The position numbers and the translations under genes were made by a program. The notes beneath the pieces are model-generated. The model worked only from the letters and a program-made list of their open reading frames with translations. It was not told the origin of the DNA and ran no database searches. DNA of 6,359 nt from Pseudomonadota bacterium. Its GTDB lineage: Bacteria; Pseudomonadota; Gammaproteobacteria; Burkholderiales; Burkholderiaceae_C. Position 1 is the stretch's first letter; each line of letters begins with the position of its first letter. This document shows, piece by piece, positions 5,298 to 6,359 of this stretch. The stretch is from contig JAEXBL010000486.1 of the NCBI GenBank assembly GCA_023394015.1, positions 1 to 6,359 of the forward strand, given 5' to 3'.

Positions 5298-6359
5298 ATG
5301 GCCGGTTCGGACGACAGCGGCGACAAGACAGAAAAACCCACCCCCAAGAAGCTGCAGGACGCGCGCAAGAAGGGGGACATCGCCAAGAGCAAGGACATCA
5401 CCTCCACCGCCGGCATGCTGGTGATCCTGATGCTGGCCGCGGTGGCGCTGCCTCTCGTGGGCGAGCAGGTGGCCGGCCTGGTGCGCGCCAGCTTCGAGGT
5501 GATGCACGAGCCCTTTGCCCAGGCCGCGCCGCGCCTGGGCCGGCAGGCCGGCATGACGCTGCTGATGGTGGTCGGCCTGGTGGTGGTGCCGGTGGCGCTG
5601 GTGGGGGCGCTGGTCGAGTTCATCCAGGCCGGGCCGGTGATGACCACCGAGAAGCTCAAGCCCAAGGCCGAGAACCTGAACCCGGCCAAGGGCCTCAAGC
5701 GCATGTTCTCGATGAACAACCTGGTCGAGCTGCTGAAGTCGATCCTGAAGACCGCCGTGGTCGGCACCATCGCCTGGCTGATGCTGCGCCAGGTGGTGCC
5801 CGAGCTGCCGCTGCTGGTGGACGGCCGGCCCGAGAACGTGGGCGCCGCCTTCTGGCACGCCACCTGGCTGCTGCTGGCCTGGGCCGGCGGCTCCTTCGTG
5901 CTGGTGTCGACGCTGGACCTGGCTTGGCAGCGCTACTCCTTCATGAAGAAGATGCGCATGAGCATGCGCGACATCCGCCAGGAGGTGAAGGACGCCGAGG
6001 GCGACCCGCACATGAAGGGCCAGCGCCGCCAGCTGCAGCAGGAATGGGCACAGCAGGGCGCCAGCAACGCCGCCGCCAACGCGCACGTGCTGGTGGTCAA
6101 CCCCACGCACGTGGCCATCGCCATCGAATACGACCGCGAAACCTGCCCCGTGCCCACCGTCACCGCCAAGGGCGAGGACGACGACGCGCTGGCCATGCGC
6201 CAGGCGGCGCAGGAAGCCGGCGTGCCGGTGCTGCGCAACATCGAGCTGGCGCGCAGCCTGCTGGCCGACGCCGAGACCGGCGAGATCGTGCCGGCCGAGC
6301 TGTTCGACATCATCGCCACCGTGATCCTGTGGGCGCAGGACGTGCGGCACGAACTGGCC
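5298..6359 (+). CDS. sctU: SctU, autocleaving export switch protein (YscU/HrcU/FlhB family), 3' end missing
   Basis: SctU sits in the inner-membrane export apparatus and, by self-cleavage in its cytoplasmic domain, takes part in switching substrate class. 354 codons run open to the right edge with no stop; the family is usually about 345-365 residues, so little is likely missing. The start is ATG at 5298 with GGAG at 5283-5286 (11-nt spacer). The N-terminus has the family's DKTEKPTPKKLQDARKKGDI (9-28). Hydrophobic segments lie near 38-58, 86-109, 145-165 and 186-207, with the conserved KLKPKAENLNPAKGLKRMFS between the second and third. A cytoplasmic linker with MRMSMRDIRQEVKDAEGDP (218-236) leads to the autocleavage motif NPTH (268-271, scission expected after Asn268), then VAIAIEYDRETCPVPTVTAKG and the GVPVLRNIELARSLL region typical of the cleaved C-terminal part. 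All key residues are intact. It is transcribed away from the sctVCD operon. Confidence 0.97.
   Translation, partial: MAGSDDSGDKTEKPTPKKLQDARKKGDIAKSKDITSTAGMLVILMLAAVALPLVGEQVAGLVRASFEVMHEPFAQAAPRLGRQAGMTLLMVVGLVVVPVALVGALVEFIQAGPVMTTEKLKPKAENLNPAKGLKRMFSMNNLVELLKSILKTAVVGTIAWLMLRQVVPELPLLVDGRPENVGAAFWHATWLLLAWAGGSFVLVSTLDLAWQRYSFMKKMRMSMRDIRQEVKDAEGDPHMKGQRRQLQQEWAQQGASNAAANAHVLVVNPTHVAIAIEYDRETCPVPTVTAKGEDDDALAMRQAAQEAGVPVLRNIELARSLLADAETGEIVPAELFDIIATVILWAQDVRHELA

Noticed and set aside
5226..6350. A 374-codon minus-strand frame opposite sctU
   Set aside because: The plus frame encodes a complete SctU signature set including NPTH. The opposite frame is His/Gln/Gly-rich and has no recognisable family.

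Overview
The window is part of a type III secretion system (injectisome) gene cluster from a high-GC Gram-negative bacterium. The strong G/C bias at third codon positions and the general look of the proteins suggest a beta-proteobacterium, perhaps a Burkholderiales/Comamonadaceae-type organism. That assignment is inference: no rRNA or housekeeping gene is present to confirm it. I use the unified Sct names because I cannot tell the hrp/hrc, ysc/bsc and other subfamilies apart with confidence from the sequence alone.

Layout. One operon runs leftward (minus strand) from about 5033: a periplasmic lytic transglycosylase (5033..4146), the export-gate protein SctV (4149..2149), the outer-membrane secretin SctC (2106..199) and the 5' end of sctD, the FHA-domain inner-membrane ring protein (155 to the left edge). 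The first two genes overlap by 4 nt (GTGA). SctC and SctD follow after about 42 and 43 nt, each with its own Shine-Dalgarno sequence. A rightward gene, sctU (5298 to the right edge, 354 codons seen, no stop), encodes the autocleaving export switch protein. Its stop lies beyond the window.

The 264-nt gap between the divergent lytic transglycosylase and sctU genes (5034-5297) is the only substantial non-coding stretch and must carry control signals for both transcripts. It holds a 7-bp-arm inverted repeat (AAGTCGC family), a perfect 6-2-6 dyad (AGTTGC-TT-GCAACT) and a GGCCGG/CCGGCC hairpin. I see no convincing match to a known hrp box, PIP box or sigma-54 promoter.

How the genes work together. 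SctV and SctU belong to the inner-membrane export apparatus. SctD forms the inner-membrane ring that connects to the secretin SctC in the outer membrane. The transglycosylase opens the peptidoglycan locally so that the envelope-spanning complex can be assembled. The machine itself is a known one. The less ordinary points are the transglycosylase leading the sctV-sctC-sctD operon with a long linker, sctU standing alone and divergent, the dyad elements between them, and an Ile-encoding trinucleotide run inside SctV.
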